Assembly (NCBI GenBank): GCA_029378245.1
Contig: JARKIF010000036.1
Span: forward strand, 372,001-436,000
Length of the DNA stretch: 64,000 nucleotides
Direction of reading: 5' to 3'
From: Roridomyces roridus
Lineage: Eukaryota; Basidiomycota; Agaricomycetes; Agaricales; Mycenaceae
Below, piece after piece: positions 35,701-46,142 of this stretch (positions are counted from its first letter, which is position 1; each line of letters starts with the position of its first letter). Below the pieces are notes generated by a model that saw only the letters and a list, made by a program, of their open reading frames with translations, searched no databases and had not been told where the DNA came from. The translations under genes and the position numbers were made by a program.

Positions 35701-37491
35701 TCCAGGTTATATTGTCGTCAACCTGCTGTTAATTGGCCATGCAGTTATCACTGTTCTTCGCGTCTGGATGGATGCACACGATCGTGCAACATTTGAGATT
35801 GTGTGGTCTGACGTTTTCGGCATCGTTTTGTCGCTGACCGGCAACCCCCTTCGTTTTAAACGACTGCACGCCGGGGGGAAATTGTTGGGCATCAACTCCG
35901 ACATGGAAGCTGCGCCGCTGCTTGCCTTTGCAGATGCTGTGTGGAAGACGATGACCGACGCTCGCCGTGCCGAGATCGGCGAGCCGCAGTTTGTTCTCCT
36001 CTTCGTTCTACGTATATGCAAGGTGCACTTCAATCGGTGAGCGGTTGATTATTTCATTCTGTTCTGTCGCTCAACAAGGTCAGCGGTATTGACGACCTCA
36101 AGCACCTTCCGAGCGACGCCGGTGCTGATAGCGACTCAGATGCTTCCGACGCTGAGGACGAGCCGGATGAGACACCGGATCATCCTCTACCACTCACCCG
36201 GCGCCGCCTTCGTGGCTTGCGGCATTTCCACTCCCAGCAACAGGTCGACGCGCTCGATATGGCCATTCTTGGTTCAGGGGATAAACAGCTCATTGGTACG
36301 TCATTCAGTTCAAAAATGTTTCCCACTGATAAGTCGAACATGCAGCGTGGTGGAATCATAAGACCATGCACCGGTGGCTTCTCCCCGGGCTCATATCTTT
36401 CCTGTCGCATATTCATTCTGATGACTGGCACCTGATTCCAGCGTCGACCAACATTGGAGAGGGAAAGCACCGTTGGAACAACATGTATGCGGGAACAGGG
36501 ATGGGGATCATTGAGTCGATGGAAAAGTAAGTTTCCTTTCCTTGTTAATCGTCGGTCGGCTGACTATCACCAGGTACGAGCAGCTTGACATCGAGGTCGA
36601 GTACAAACTCAAACAGGCTGCGATTACGGGTGATCTTCATAACATGCATAACGACCCAGTCGATAGGTACGCCCAGCGCAATGCACGGAATATGGCCAGG
36701 ATGAAGGGGCTCCAACGTAAGCGTACTACGGACCACTACGTAAAGCTTTGCAAGCTCGCTGTGGAGGGGGTTGAGCAGGAGCTACGTGCGGCGAGGGCCG
36801 AGCTTAAGGTATGTTCGCTCTTGTCCGAGTTGTGGCGCTGATAGCCCGGAATTCAAGTCAAAATCACCTGGCGCTGAGAAAATTGTGGCGACCGAAGCGG
36901 TTGAAGCCCTCAAGGCGGAGTTAGATGTGGCGAGGGCCAAACTCGCACAGGCGAAAGCTGAGGTCAATGTACGTCCTTAAATTGTCGAAAATGACCCTCC
37001 GGCTGATTCTGCAGACGAACTCGTCTGGTCGTGTACGTGCCGCTAGACCCCCGCGTACTGCGGCAGGATCAGCTAAAGTACAGTCCGTGCCCGCACCCAC
37101 ACCAGCCACCTTCACGGCGCCTCCATCCCCTCCATCCCCTCCATCCCCTCCACTCGAGCATTCCATCTCCACGGCTTCGCCTCAGCCCGTTCCCGGCCAG
37201 GTGACGGCGGGAACCGCCATCTCGGAGCCGACCGACAGTCCAGCTCCTCGGCGTGCATCGACTCGGAAACGCGCACGCCCCGAGTCTTCCTTAGCAGCGC
37301 CGCTGTCTTCCACCAAGCGCCAGAAGACACCTGCTGATCCGCTGGCGGGCTGGGTAATGTTCGATCCCGACACGGAGAAGGAGGTCACTGGGCACGAGTG
37401 GGTGAGAGAGAATCCCCAGGAATTTGCCGAGCGCTACCCAAAGGACTACGCCCGCTATTTGTCTTACATTGCATTCCAGAATAATAGTTGA
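32701..37491 (+). CDS. Putative DDE-type transposase of an agaric-specific (MULE-like?) family
   Basis: Long gene with many short introns, start probably ATG 32701 (MDQNPWNAAEFEAALNADGW), end TGA 37489-37491. Recognisable order: FELDWQRSDTKWVEDGVW; VPTAFVLSFPEQVVPGNM; VCGSIDPTFIHEVRRDLD; YIQEDIDETIFLAAKRGEQI; FPSEYHCHPTS. Then RYIHTFRSSEGKRIFIG; LDFDTSFKPVEGKLQIFEIN (first candidate catalytic Asp); GNPLRFKRLHAGGKLLGINS plus DMEAAPLL (second Asp); MHRWLLPGLISFLSHIHSDD; and STNIGEGKHRWNNMY (candidate Glu). The tail has NSSGRVRAARPPRTAAGSAK, a basic linker and GWVMFDPDTEKEVTGHEW. I recall agaric proteins with this same order (FKRVxGxxxxWE ... LRFKRL..GG ... N.GE..H.WN ... SSGRVR), usually unannotated. 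Assignment to a named superfamily is inference. No clear inactivating change was seen, but exon joins were not all verified. Confidence 0.7.
37121..37150. repeat. (CTCCATCCC)n in the transposase tail
   Basis: Three in-frame copies of a 9-bp unit, encoding a PSPPSPPSP-type linker in the transposase C-terminal region. Confidence 0.7.
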
Positions 37492-37594
37492 TGTACGTAC
37501 GTACATAATAACGGTACTCGTGCATGACGGCGGGATGTCCAGGCCGCCGAGTCCAGCGCCATCAAAGTCCTCGCTTCGCACAACATTACATGAT

Positions 37595-37653
37595 GCGCGA
37601 ACCTTACAGAGTGCGCGAACCTTACAGAGTGCGCAAACGTTACAACCTTACAC
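37595..37653. repeat. 18-bp repeats at the right transposon end
   Basis: Unit gcgcgaaccttacagagt occurs twice exactly (37595-37630) with further degenerate copies before and after (gcgcaaacgttacaacctt, acacagtgcgc). In inverse orientation the ctgtaaggtt core corresponds to the gtgtaaggtt of the left end. Confidence 0.75.
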
Positions 37654-37679
37654 AGTGCGCACACACCCGATGGGCCAGG

Positions 37680-37687
37680 TTTTTATA
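37680..37687 (-). promoter_or_regulatory. Orphan TATA box (promoter copy without its gene)
   Basis: Minus-strand tataaaaa, the duplicate of the TATA box at 51658-51665 before gene A. In this arm the homology ends 11 bp beyond it, so the promoter now points into the end of the transposon and antisense to the transposase gene. Confidence 0.6.
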
Positions 37688-38453
37688 CGTGTTTCTTAGT
37701 CGCGAGCAGCGCCCCGTTAGCACTGAATTCAACTTGGAAAGGAATCGTTCCCGCACCTTTCCTCGTTTCACGAACAAAACAGGGAACGCAGTCCATTGTT
37801 TGAGCCGTTGGCGCTGCAATATTAATGAGGATATTTCAGTCCATGGGGAAGAGGAAAAGAGGCGAAACATACAACCAAGTACTCCATCGCGCGGAGACAG
37901 TAAACGAGTTGTCGCTGGTCTGGGAATGAATGGGCGAATGAGATGTCGGGGTTGTTGGCTGAGAATACGACGAAGAATCCAGTCAACTGGTGCCCACCTG
38001 GAACATCCCCCCAAAAATGGGCGGCATTGCGTCAAGGGGATGCCAAGGCAACATCTCACATCTCGAGTCTCAACCGGGTGTAGAATTCGGCGCAGCTTGG
38101 GTGCAAAACCCGTATGGGTTACCCTTCCGCATCAAATCGCGGGTGGTTCGCGGGTTCATGTACATACTGGGGTGAACCCGAAGGTGAGCCCGTATACCCG
38201 TCCCGACGAACCCTAATACAGCGGTTTTTAAATTAGTGCATATACGGGCTGTGCCTTGCTCCACCTACATCGTGCTGACCTTGGGTTGACGGCGAGCCTG
38301 CTTCTTCGAGGCCTCCGCTCCACTCAACTCCACAGCCCAATTCACCAGCTGTGCGCGGCTAGACGGGATTTCCTTTCCCCGAACACTGGCCACATGTGAG
38401 TAGAGCGAAGCAGGCATGCATTTGCCCAATTGGGGTCATCTGCTCGGCAGCTG

Positions 38454-38705
38454 TCAAGATACGGCAAATGTGTATGATACTGGAGCTGCGACGAGGACTG
38501 CCGATAGAAGGACCCCGAGCAGTAAGACCGACAAGCACCGATGAAATTCCTTCGGCGTCGATCCTCCGATGCCAGCAGCGAGGGCGAATCCAGATCCTGA
38601 AGTGAGGGAGACGTCGAGGAAGAGGGATCCTGTTGCAACAGTCAGCTTCGAGATACAGAGGAGGAGGTACTCTGACCGAGGTTCTTTCGCCGACTTTCGG
38701 ATCAT
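38454..38705 (-). CDS. Small ORF with hydrophobic segments, unknown
   Basis: An 83-codon frame from ATG (38705) encodes MIRKSAKEPRSEYLLL.. with hydrophobic stretches near residues 28-50 and 60-82 (SVLLLGVLLSAVLVAAPVS). It is unchanged in the right arm at 50643-50894, but the whole block is absent from the third related region near 56.3 kb. Nothing else supports expression; it may be chance. Confidence 0.2.
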   Translation of the reverse strand: MIRKSAKEPRSEYLLLCISKLTVATGSLFLDVSLTSGSGFALAAGIGGSTPKEFHRCLSVLLLGVLLSAVLVAAPVSYTFAVS

Positions 38706-39309
38706 GACTGCACAGGGTATCTAACTCTCGGTCGCAGATGTCTGGAGCTCCTGAGGCGAGCAATCAGAGTCAGAATTATCAGATAAAAAAGAGGCCGCCC
38801 TGGAGTAGAGGAAAGACTGTCGAAATGACCACCCCGTGGAAACGATGTCGTGGAAGACAAGACGATGCGTGGCTGTGTATCGGATCAGCGGGCCGCGAGC
38901 TTACGTACCACCACTGTGTTCGGTGTCGTACGCAAGTAGTAAACTGACGAGGCCTGATTCAACTTCAGGCCCTGATTGCAAGGGAGCCCGGATGGCTACA
39001 GAGGTTGATAAAGAATATCAGTTTGGTCCGATGTCGAGGAAGGATCGTGAAAATCAATTCTGAATTCCAACTGAATTCCGAATGGTCAGTCGAGAAACTA
39101 CGAGTCCAGACTCTGCCATCGACCCCTCCAACTCTTCCAAAGCCGCGGAAAGCGACTTCCTCCGCGCTCCGTGGGCGTCCGAAGGAAACCACTCGCACTG
39201 AGAAAGAGCCCATCGCGGGTTTCGAAGAGGATATCTGCTTGGGTCGGCCTCGTCAAATGCGTTGGAAGCGCTCCCCTTTCCTTTTCTTCAGGTTGAAGTT
39301 TCAGAATCT

Positions 39310-39665
39310 CAACTGCGGTAACGAGATTTACCCGCCAAATTGTACAAATGTGTATTCCAGTTCAATTCCAGCTGTCTCTATTGCCTTCAAGCTAAATGTA
39401 CACTTTCGCCAAGTGTGTTCTTGTTCTTGTTCCTTGCGTCGCAGACTCGAGGTTTTCACCCATTCGACTCGGGCGGGAATACTAAAAAATGACGGTCGCA
39501 GCTTTTTTCTCGGCCCCCGGTCTCGCAAGGGCAACGCAAGGGGCCACCTGAAAGGGAGTACCGATATGTACAAATGCGTTCGAGTTGAACCTGCTGAAGT
39601 TGGCACATTCCAGTCATTGATCTCGTTCATTCCATTGACGTTGAAAGATCTTCGGACGTTGAAGT
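39310..39665 (+). repeat. Type 1 dispersed repeat copy carrying unit l
   Basis: Homologous to 29850-30170 (opposite strand) over about 300 bp and near-identical to its inverted twin in the right arm. It ends close to the 3' end of the phospholipase D gene. Confidence 0.7.
39458..39508 (+). repeat. B-box/T-run unit l
   Basis: Plus strand: CCCATTCGACTCGGGCGGG (A for G at the first T-loop position), then T6 about 30 nt downstream. It has the same trailer as unit h. Confidence 0.55.
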
Positions 39666-39867
39666 GACGAAGAAGATTCCGGGAGGAATTAGGAATGGAG
39701 CTCACGTGGGAAGATTTCAAGTCTCGACGAAGCAAATAAATACACAGCGTGTCCCTTGTATCCTTTCCAGTGAGCGGCGTGTTCCCGAATTGCAGAAAAT
39801 TGTCAGCGCACCTCCGACCGCGCCCATCATTCATTCATTCCCCAATTCCAATAAATACACAGTCCAT

Positions 39868-42800
39868 TCAAATATAAATGGGAAGCGTGGGGTTAAGCCC
39901 CTCCCAGTCAATACCCTCGACCAAATCCTTCTCATCCATGAGGAAGTCCTGTGCGAGCCGTCAGCGTCAATTACACACAGGAAGAAGGAAGGGGACGTAC
40001 GATAGGAGCTTCGACGAGCGCGCCCTTGACCTCCGCAAGCCGATTCTTGACACGCTGCAGTGGGACGCCAGGGGCGACGTGCCCCGTCTTCACCTTGGGC
40101 ACATAGTTCTACCAAATCCTATCAGCACAACATAGAGTGAGGAAGAGATGATATCACATACATCATACGCCTTCCAATCGCGCACCAAGTTACTCGGCAC
40201 AGGGCGGAAGATCTCGGTGAAGATCTCCCGGTTCTTGCGCGCCGTCGTGCGCCAGAGTTCAGTGAAACCCTCCGAAAGCGGGTCAGCGACGAGCGCATCT
40301 TCTTCCTCGCGCGTCTCGTCCGGGTTGGGGTTGGGGGCAGGCCGCATGAACGCGCTCGGCTTCTCGTGATACTTGTCGGTGTACTGTGGTTCGATGAGGC
40401 CGAGATGTTCTGCCGAGAGCGTCAAAGGATTAAACGGGAAAGGGGGAAGTCAACATACCGCGGAAGAGCTTGCGCCGCAGAGTCGCTGCGAAACGAGACA
40501 CTTGATATGGGCGACCGTCCATCGTCGAGTCAATCATATCTTCGTCCTCCACCACGAGTGCAATCTCCGAGTCACCATCGCCCTTCTGACTGCGGTCGTT
40601 GAGGTTAGCCGAGCCCATCTAGTATCCCGGTCAGCACGCCCAATAACTCGAGGGAAAAAAGACTTACAATAACCCTCCGATCATCCACAATCATGAGCTT
40701 GGTGTGGATATACACCAGCTCCGACACATACGAATCCAACTCCTCCCTCTCGGTCCCCAACCACTTCTCATCCAACAAACTCGTCCGATCATGCAACATG
40801 TGTTGAACCACGTTATCAGCCACATCTTCATCCCCTCTCACGCCCTTGGCACCACGCTCAAACCGCTCAATAATCTCCCGCGCGGCGTCTTCCGAGGGCG
40901 GAATCGGCACGGTTTCGGTGCGAGGCTCAGTCTTTTCGGTGACGACGATCCCTTCGCCGGTGGGTTGAGGCAGCGCGAGCGTGACCTCCTTCTGCGAGTC
41001 GTCCACACCCGTACCGATCCATTGACGCGCGAGGGCGACCTGAGCTTCGGAGTACTTGACACCAGAAGCTTCCTCGGCGTGATTGATGTACGTCGCTGAA
41101 AATGCGTCAATACACGGCTCTCTTTGAAAAGGAGAGACTAACACAAGGGCGCGTTAATGCGGTCATAGGCGCGAAGATGGAAGAACCGGATATAGTCCAT
41201 CGGCTCATACCCCGCCTTGCGTACCTCCTCAAAGATACTATGCCCACCGCGGTTAATAGTACGGTACATGGCCCCCATAATCGTCTTGAGCGAACCCTCC
41301 TTCTTGAGATCCCCCGCAAAACCAGGCACCTCGGGGATGACGACGATAACTTGGAATTTCTGACCATGCTGGCCCGCGCGGACGATACGCTCGACGAGCG
41401 AGGCTGCGATCTGATTCTTGACGGGGTCCTTGTCGTGCGTCGCGGAGATACTAGCAGCCCATTAGTGAAATTCAAACTAAAGAGAGGAAGACGTACAAGA
41501 ATTGATTCTCGATATAGATGAAATGCTCCGCCTCACGGATAAGCTGGCGGTAGGCGTTCTGGATACTATGCTCGGTGAGAACACCATGCGACCAATCGCT
41601 CACACTCCGCACGACTTGAACACGCATGCCCGGAGTCTGGCGCTTCGCATAGTGCGGCTCGTCATCGTCCTCAGGCCAGCCGAGCCATCGCTGGCGGTAA
41701 TGATGCCCCATCTCACGCCACGTCTCGCGATGCGGGTGCCTCACGACCGCCTCGTTCGGAGCAGCGTCGATGTCGTGAGGGAGGGCGAGAACTGGGTACT
41801 TGGGATCACGGTACTTGCGCTTGCGAATCTCGTTCCAACGCTCGGTAAAGTGCTGCACAATGTCGAGCACGACGGGACCTGTGAGGGTCATGTGTACGTC
41901 GTGCCACGGCATGCGGGCGCTTTCGAGAGGGGAAAGGGTGTTGGAGGCGTAGTTGTAGACGTTCTGGAAGTCCATGATACGTGCGTTGTTGTAATCCTGC
42001 CCAGGGAAGAGCGTGAGGGAAAAGTCGGTCGGGTGGACGTCGGCGAGCGGGTGAGTGTGCGTGTCCCAACGGCCAAAGCAGAGGTCGAGGCCGCCGATGC
42101 AGGCGTAGTGGTTATCGACGACCACGACCTTCTCATGGTGAGACCAGAACTCGACTTGGTCTAAGAAATTATCAGTCAAAGAAGCACGATGTAGCGGACG
42201 ACGCACCCTTGGTACCGATATGGTCTGGGTGACGCATGCAGGTGATATTTGGGTGGAGAGACTCGAGCCAGTTCTTGGTGTGCTTGGAACTCATAGTCAT
42301 CGTCTGAGTGACTTCCTTGTAGACGATAACGTGGATCTTGACGCCCTGCTCGGCCTTGCGCTGCAGCAGCTTGTCGAGACGCCATTGGGGATTGTGGGCC
42401 GGGGGACGACGGAGGTAGAGCTCGGGAGTAAGCCACCAGTCCTACAAGAGTTGTGAGATGCGGTGGTGCCGATTCACGACACACGCACCTGGATGAAAAT
42501 GACCTCTTTCGCGTTATCCAACATCTCCGAGACGGCGTAAAAGTAGTCGTGGCCATCAATGTGCCTATAAAGAGATGTGAATATGATACCGAAACGAAGA
42601 GGCTACTCACCACTTGACAAAGTTCTGAGCACGCTCCGCAGCAAAACTCCCAAACCGATGGCTGGCGTTGATCTCCGCGCGGATAGCATCTTGACGCTTC
42701 TCCTCGGGATCGTCGTGGCGACCTATAACTCGCGTCTCAGTATCCTCGCCATCGTAGCGTCCACAGTCTCACGATTAGGGTTAAGAATGCCTGCCAACCG

Positions 42801-42920
42801 TCGGTCAGCTCTGGTTCTTTGCACGTCGGTCGTCTACGCACCGATAACCTCTTCACGGGCGTGGTGGTAGCCCTCCGGGAGCTTCTCAACGAGCGCCTCG
42901 ATCTTCTTGAAGAAACTCAT
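39868..42920 (-). CDS. Phospholipase D (two HKD motifs), intact copy
   Basis: Predicted to hydrolyse phosphatidylcholine or related lipids to phosphatidic acid on intracellular membranes. Start ATG at 42920 (MSFFKKIEALVEKLPEGYHH), stop TGA 39868-39870, about ten exons. Early exons give RFGSFAAERAQNFVKWHIDG, FIQDWWLTPELYLRRPPAHN and KIHVIVYKEVTQTMTMSSKH. The first catalytic motif is HHEKVVVVDNHYACIGGLD (about 42085-42145). Conserved sequence follows: FPGQDYNNARIMDFQ, MPWHDVHMTLTGPVVLDIVQ, HSIQNAYRQLIREAEHFIYI. The second motif is YIHTKLMIVDDRRVIMGSAN (split by an intron at about 40618-40672), then LNDRSQKGDGDSEIALV. There is no obvious PX or PH domain, as in fungal PLD-like enzymes of about 850 residues. 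Its 3' 1.3 kb is duplicated at 46143-47473. Confidence 0.93.
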
Positions 42921-44075
42921 GGTGGTGGGAGGAGAGGGAGAAAGGGAATTCGAGGCAGTGCGTTGCTTGGCATGGAGCGCTCGGTAACGACGGCGCCGTC
43001 ATTTTGATTGATTTGATGCGATAACGGCTTGCCTTTTGCCATCTCGGGATATCTCTTTTCGCGGCTTCCTCTTGGCGGCAGGCCCCGTTTCTTATACTCT
43101 TGTAAGTATACGGCTCTGCACGCTCGAACTATTGGACGAATCCTGCTCGAAGTACGTTTGTCAATGCGGACTAAATTGAAGGTCCAACTGAATTCAATCG
43201 ACTTGGCGATTTATATCCTAAGCGGTGTTGCGGGTTCGCCCTGCTCGGCGATTCAGAGACGGACCATACCGCGTCCCGAGAGCTCCACGTCGTGGTATGC
43301 ATCGACGATCGGCGGGATGTCACTAAGACGGACTCCGGAGCGATACTTGGCAGAGTCACGGCCGATACTACAATTTGTACAAAGTCAAGGACGCCTCTGT
43401 CGTGGTACGTAGCGGCAAAGCACCGGGAGGAACCCAGGATAGAAGCTCGAAAAGGCGTGAACAAGTTCAAGCATCTCAGACCCATTTTTTGCGGAAGGGT
43501 ACGAAACTCACCGCGAGTCACCGACGCCTTCGACGGAATGAGGAGTCTGCTCGAAGTTGGAGACATGGAAATCATCCTGCAGGGAGGTCTGCTTCTTCCT
43601 TCCACCGCGTGTTGACCTCACTCCGTGCGCAGGAAATGCCAAGGATTGATGCCCAGTGTGAAGTCAACGACATGATAATATGAATCGAGTCTGACAGAAA
43701 TTTCAAGAAGTTGAACCCACACGTCGAGCCGATATCTTCTCTCGTGTACTGTGTTTTCACCGTGGCCTCAACAACGGTCCACAACCGAATCGTCAACAAG
43801 GAGTGATGGAATGATTGTACTTGCTTCCAAGCTCGGTTTCTGATTATTCTCTTCAAAGCATTTAAGTAATGCATCCATGCCAGTGGACATGAACAACCCG
43901 TTCGACTCGGGGCTGGGTATTTGGTACATCATGGCGTTCTTTCTCTTTTCTCAGTCGCCATAGAAAACAGAATGAACAGCACTTTCATATGAATCGAGTC
44001 TACAAGAAATTTCAACACCCCACACGTCCTCTCATGCATCGTCGCACGTCCTCACCGACGCTCCACAGCCGACTC
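42921..44075. other. Spacer of the inverted duplication, no gene
   Basis: Should hold the phospholipase D promoter (first 200-300 bp) and the 3' flank of F-box gene 2. A word gaatcgagtct..agaaatttcaa occurs at about 43682 and 43990. At 43770-43830 (minus) there is a diverged copy of the F-box gene promoter, suggesting a lost third F-box copy. Confidence 0.45.
43896..43949 (+). repeat. B-box/T-run unit m
   Basis: Plus strand: ACCCGTTCGACTCGGGGCTGG, then a pyrimidine stretch with T4 at 43946-43949. The flanking words ggggctgggt and ctcagt.gccat match units n and o, of which this is a diverged copy. Confidence 0.5.
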
Positions 44076-45563
44076 CTACGCAAACTCAAAGACCTTGAAC
44101 GGTAATCCAGCATCGGGGGAGTTACGTGCCTGATACACCACCCCGGAGCGATCGTCCACCGCGAGTACAATTTCCTGCCATGGAAGCGCAACTTTCGGAG
44201 GAATCGGAAGGCGTCGACTCTCTACATGCGGTGTGGGTCCACGAATATACTGGAGGAGAAAGACGGCGTCGCTGGGGTCCTTGATGACAACGCAGGTACC
44301 AGAGGAGCCCACGGCAATACAATCGATAGTCGTAGTGTGTTGGTACGAGCAGACAGGGCCGACGGTGAGGGCCGAGTCGTTTGCGCCATGAGCTGCAGAA
44401 TACTCTGCGGGCCAGAACAGGATACGGTGTGCTGAACCGTCCTCCGTTGGACGTTTCACGACATTCAAGATACCGTAGGTGGGCGGTCTCATATGAGAAT
44501 GTCTGAGCTCTCTTGCTCTTAGGGCAGGGCGCTCGTTGGGGGTAACAGGGGGATGATCATGTCGCGTGGTATGCGTGTGCGTCGGTGTCGCGTGTATTAT
44601 TTCCGCTGATTGTCCGTGGTCTTGCATGAAGACGAAGAAATCGTGGCCGACGGCGACACCTGCGAATGCGGCGGGAGCATTCGCGGAAGAAGTTGGCTGG
44701 ATCACCAACACGAAGCGGTGGAGCTCTTGGGGCTCGGTCGTGCGACAGTAGAATAGGCAGCGGTCCTCACCACCCATGGAACCGACGACACCAAGCGTGT
44801 TTTCACTAACGATCAGAGATTCGATACTTACTGATTGTCTCGTGGCAGGGCCAGCTGCGCGAGAAGGTCGAGGACACGGTCACTGCTTCTGAGTCTCGAT
44901 AATCGACATTGAAGACGGCGAATGCGAGCTCGTTCTGATCACTGAGTATCATGAATACTGGCTGGTGGGGGATAAGATGATATATGGACTCACTAATGAT
45001 ACCGAGCGAATCCCACAGAGCACATTTCCGCGGAATAGAAAGGCCGCGAGCACTGGCCGAAGGTCGCATCCGGATGACACTTGGCCAGATACTCGCCCGT
45101 CGTGGTGTTCAAACAGGCGAGGCTTCCATCAAAGACGACAAGAACCATGTGCGTTCCCTCGATGGGCAGAATGTGCGAAGAGTACGATTCACCCGCTATA
45201 TAGTGAGAACGAATCGTCACGGGCAGCGGGGACTCGGAGGCCCAATTCTTTCTAAGCTTGTATGCGTGTACGGCCATGTCGCGGAGCTTGTAGAGAGGGA
45301 GAAAGGTGAGGTCGGTTCCAGGGGTACAGGGTATCGGTCGTCTATAGATTTTTTCCATCCGATGAAGAGATTCGATCCAGAATGACGGCGACTGCAGGAG
45401 GGCCGCGCATGCGCTGCAGGTCTGTGGGTCCGTCAGTCATCGCACAAGTAGAAGCCGAAGATGGTAGGCGTACGGCTGCGAGATGTCGGGAGTCCGAGAG
45501 GTCGAGTTCTTTTGCAATTTCGAGGAGGATATCGAGTGGGACATCGGAGAATTGGAGTAACAT
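44076..45563 (-). CDS. F-box protein gene 2, full length
   Basis: Likely substrate adaptor of an SCF ubiquitin ligase. The ATG at 45563 aligns with that of F-box gene 1. The F-box is FSDVPLDILLEIAKELDLSD then SRHLAA in exon 1. After an intron the next exon reads SPSFWIESLHRMEKIYRRP, DLTFLPLYKLRDMAVHAYKL, HILPIEGTHMVLVVFDGSLA, CLNTTTGEYLAKCHPD and SVGFARYH. Then come ELAFAVFNVDYRDSEAVTVS and a last exon from about 44777 with GGEDRCLFYCRTTEPQELHR, FAGVAVGHDFFVFMQDHG, a His/Thr-rich loop and DDRSGVVYQARNSPDAGLPF. The C-terminal part has repeated short hydrophobic strands, perhaps a beta-propeller. It shows what F-box gene 1 has lost. Similar proteins are expanded in agarics. Confidence 0.82.
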
Positions 45564-45749
45564 GATGGTGGTTCGTGACAAGGGCAGGATACACAAAGGT
45601 CAACAAAGAATGATGAAATGATGTCCGTGCCATATTTTAGACAATTATTGTGTTCAAAATGGATTCAAGGATTCAACATTCCTGAGGCCTGAGACCCAGA
45701 TGCCCCTGAGCTCTGCATAAATAACGGAATCACGCTGTAAATTGGAAAA

Positions 45750-45801
45750 CCCCGTTCGACTCGGGGCTGGGTCATGAATTCTCGCAATTTCTTGCTTTTT
45801 T
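45750..45801 (+). repeat. B-box/T-run unit n (left hairpin arm)
   Basis: Plus strand: CCCCGTTCGACTCGGGGCTGG, then T6 about 29 nt downstream. It is identical to unit o in the other arm. Confidence 0.6.
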
Positions 45802-46039
45802 CTCAGTGGCCATGAAAATGTACTATTACGGATAACATTGGCTAATCTCTGTGGGCATTATTTGATCTGAGAGATGCCTGGGTGTGCATCCAATACGTAC
45901 GTCTTTGGAAAGAGCTCGATCGAGCTGGGGCTCGGTGGCGACTGTCCATCTGCTCAAAACCTTTTGTTTGAGTTCGCTTACTATGTGCATCCACAGCGTA
46001 ATCTAGTCAGTTCAAGTCAAACTTTTCATGGCCACTGAG

Positions 46040-46091
46040 AAAAAAGCAAGAAATTGCGAGAATTCATGACCCAGCCCCGAGTCGAACGGGG
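46040..46091 (-). repeat. B-box/T-run unit o (right hairpin arm)
   Basis: Exact inverted copy of unit n on the minus strand. Transcription from n and o would converge on the loop of the hairpin. Confidence 0.6.
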
Positions 46092-46142
46092 TTTTCCAAT
46101 TTACAGCGTGATTCCGTTATTTATGCAGAGCTCAGGGGCATC

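Larger units (their letters stand above)
32340..37656 (+). mobile_element. DNA transposon encoding a DDE-like transposase, about 5.3 kb
   Basis: Bounded by inverted ends made of subterminal repeats. The left end starts gtgtaaggttgtaaggttgtg at 32341 and continues with four 21-bp units. The right end, on the opposite strand, starts tgtgtaaggttgtaacg and continues with 18-bp units. The interior is filled by one multi-exon transposase gene in plus orientation. It sits in the 3' part of an F-box gene on the left and directly beside the end of the large inverted duplication on the right, so the target-site duplication cannot be read here. Confidence 0.65.
37669..41198 (-). repeat. Left arm of a large inverted duplication
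   Basis: This 3.5-kb stretch is repeated in reverse orientation at 46143-51676 with only scattered substitutions. Inner edge 41198 lies in a phospholipase D exon; outer edge 37669 lies between the TATA box and start codon of what in the right arm is the secreted-protein gene A. Positions pair as x + y = 87341 for the inner 2.2 kb and about 89348 further out; the difference is two insertions and one deletion in the right arm. Low divergence points to a recent event. Confidence 0.92.
45700..46141. mobile_element. Perfect 119-bp inverted repeat (hairpin) at the duplication junction
   Basis: Bases 45700-45818 and 46023-46141 are exact reverse complements (119 bp, positions sum to 91841), separated by a 204-bp loop without coding sequence. 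Each arm contains a B-box/T-run unit (n and o). The outer end of the right arm (46141) is only one base from 46143, where homology to the left duplication arm begins. It may be a foldback element or the product of the rearrangement itself. Confidence 0.92.
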
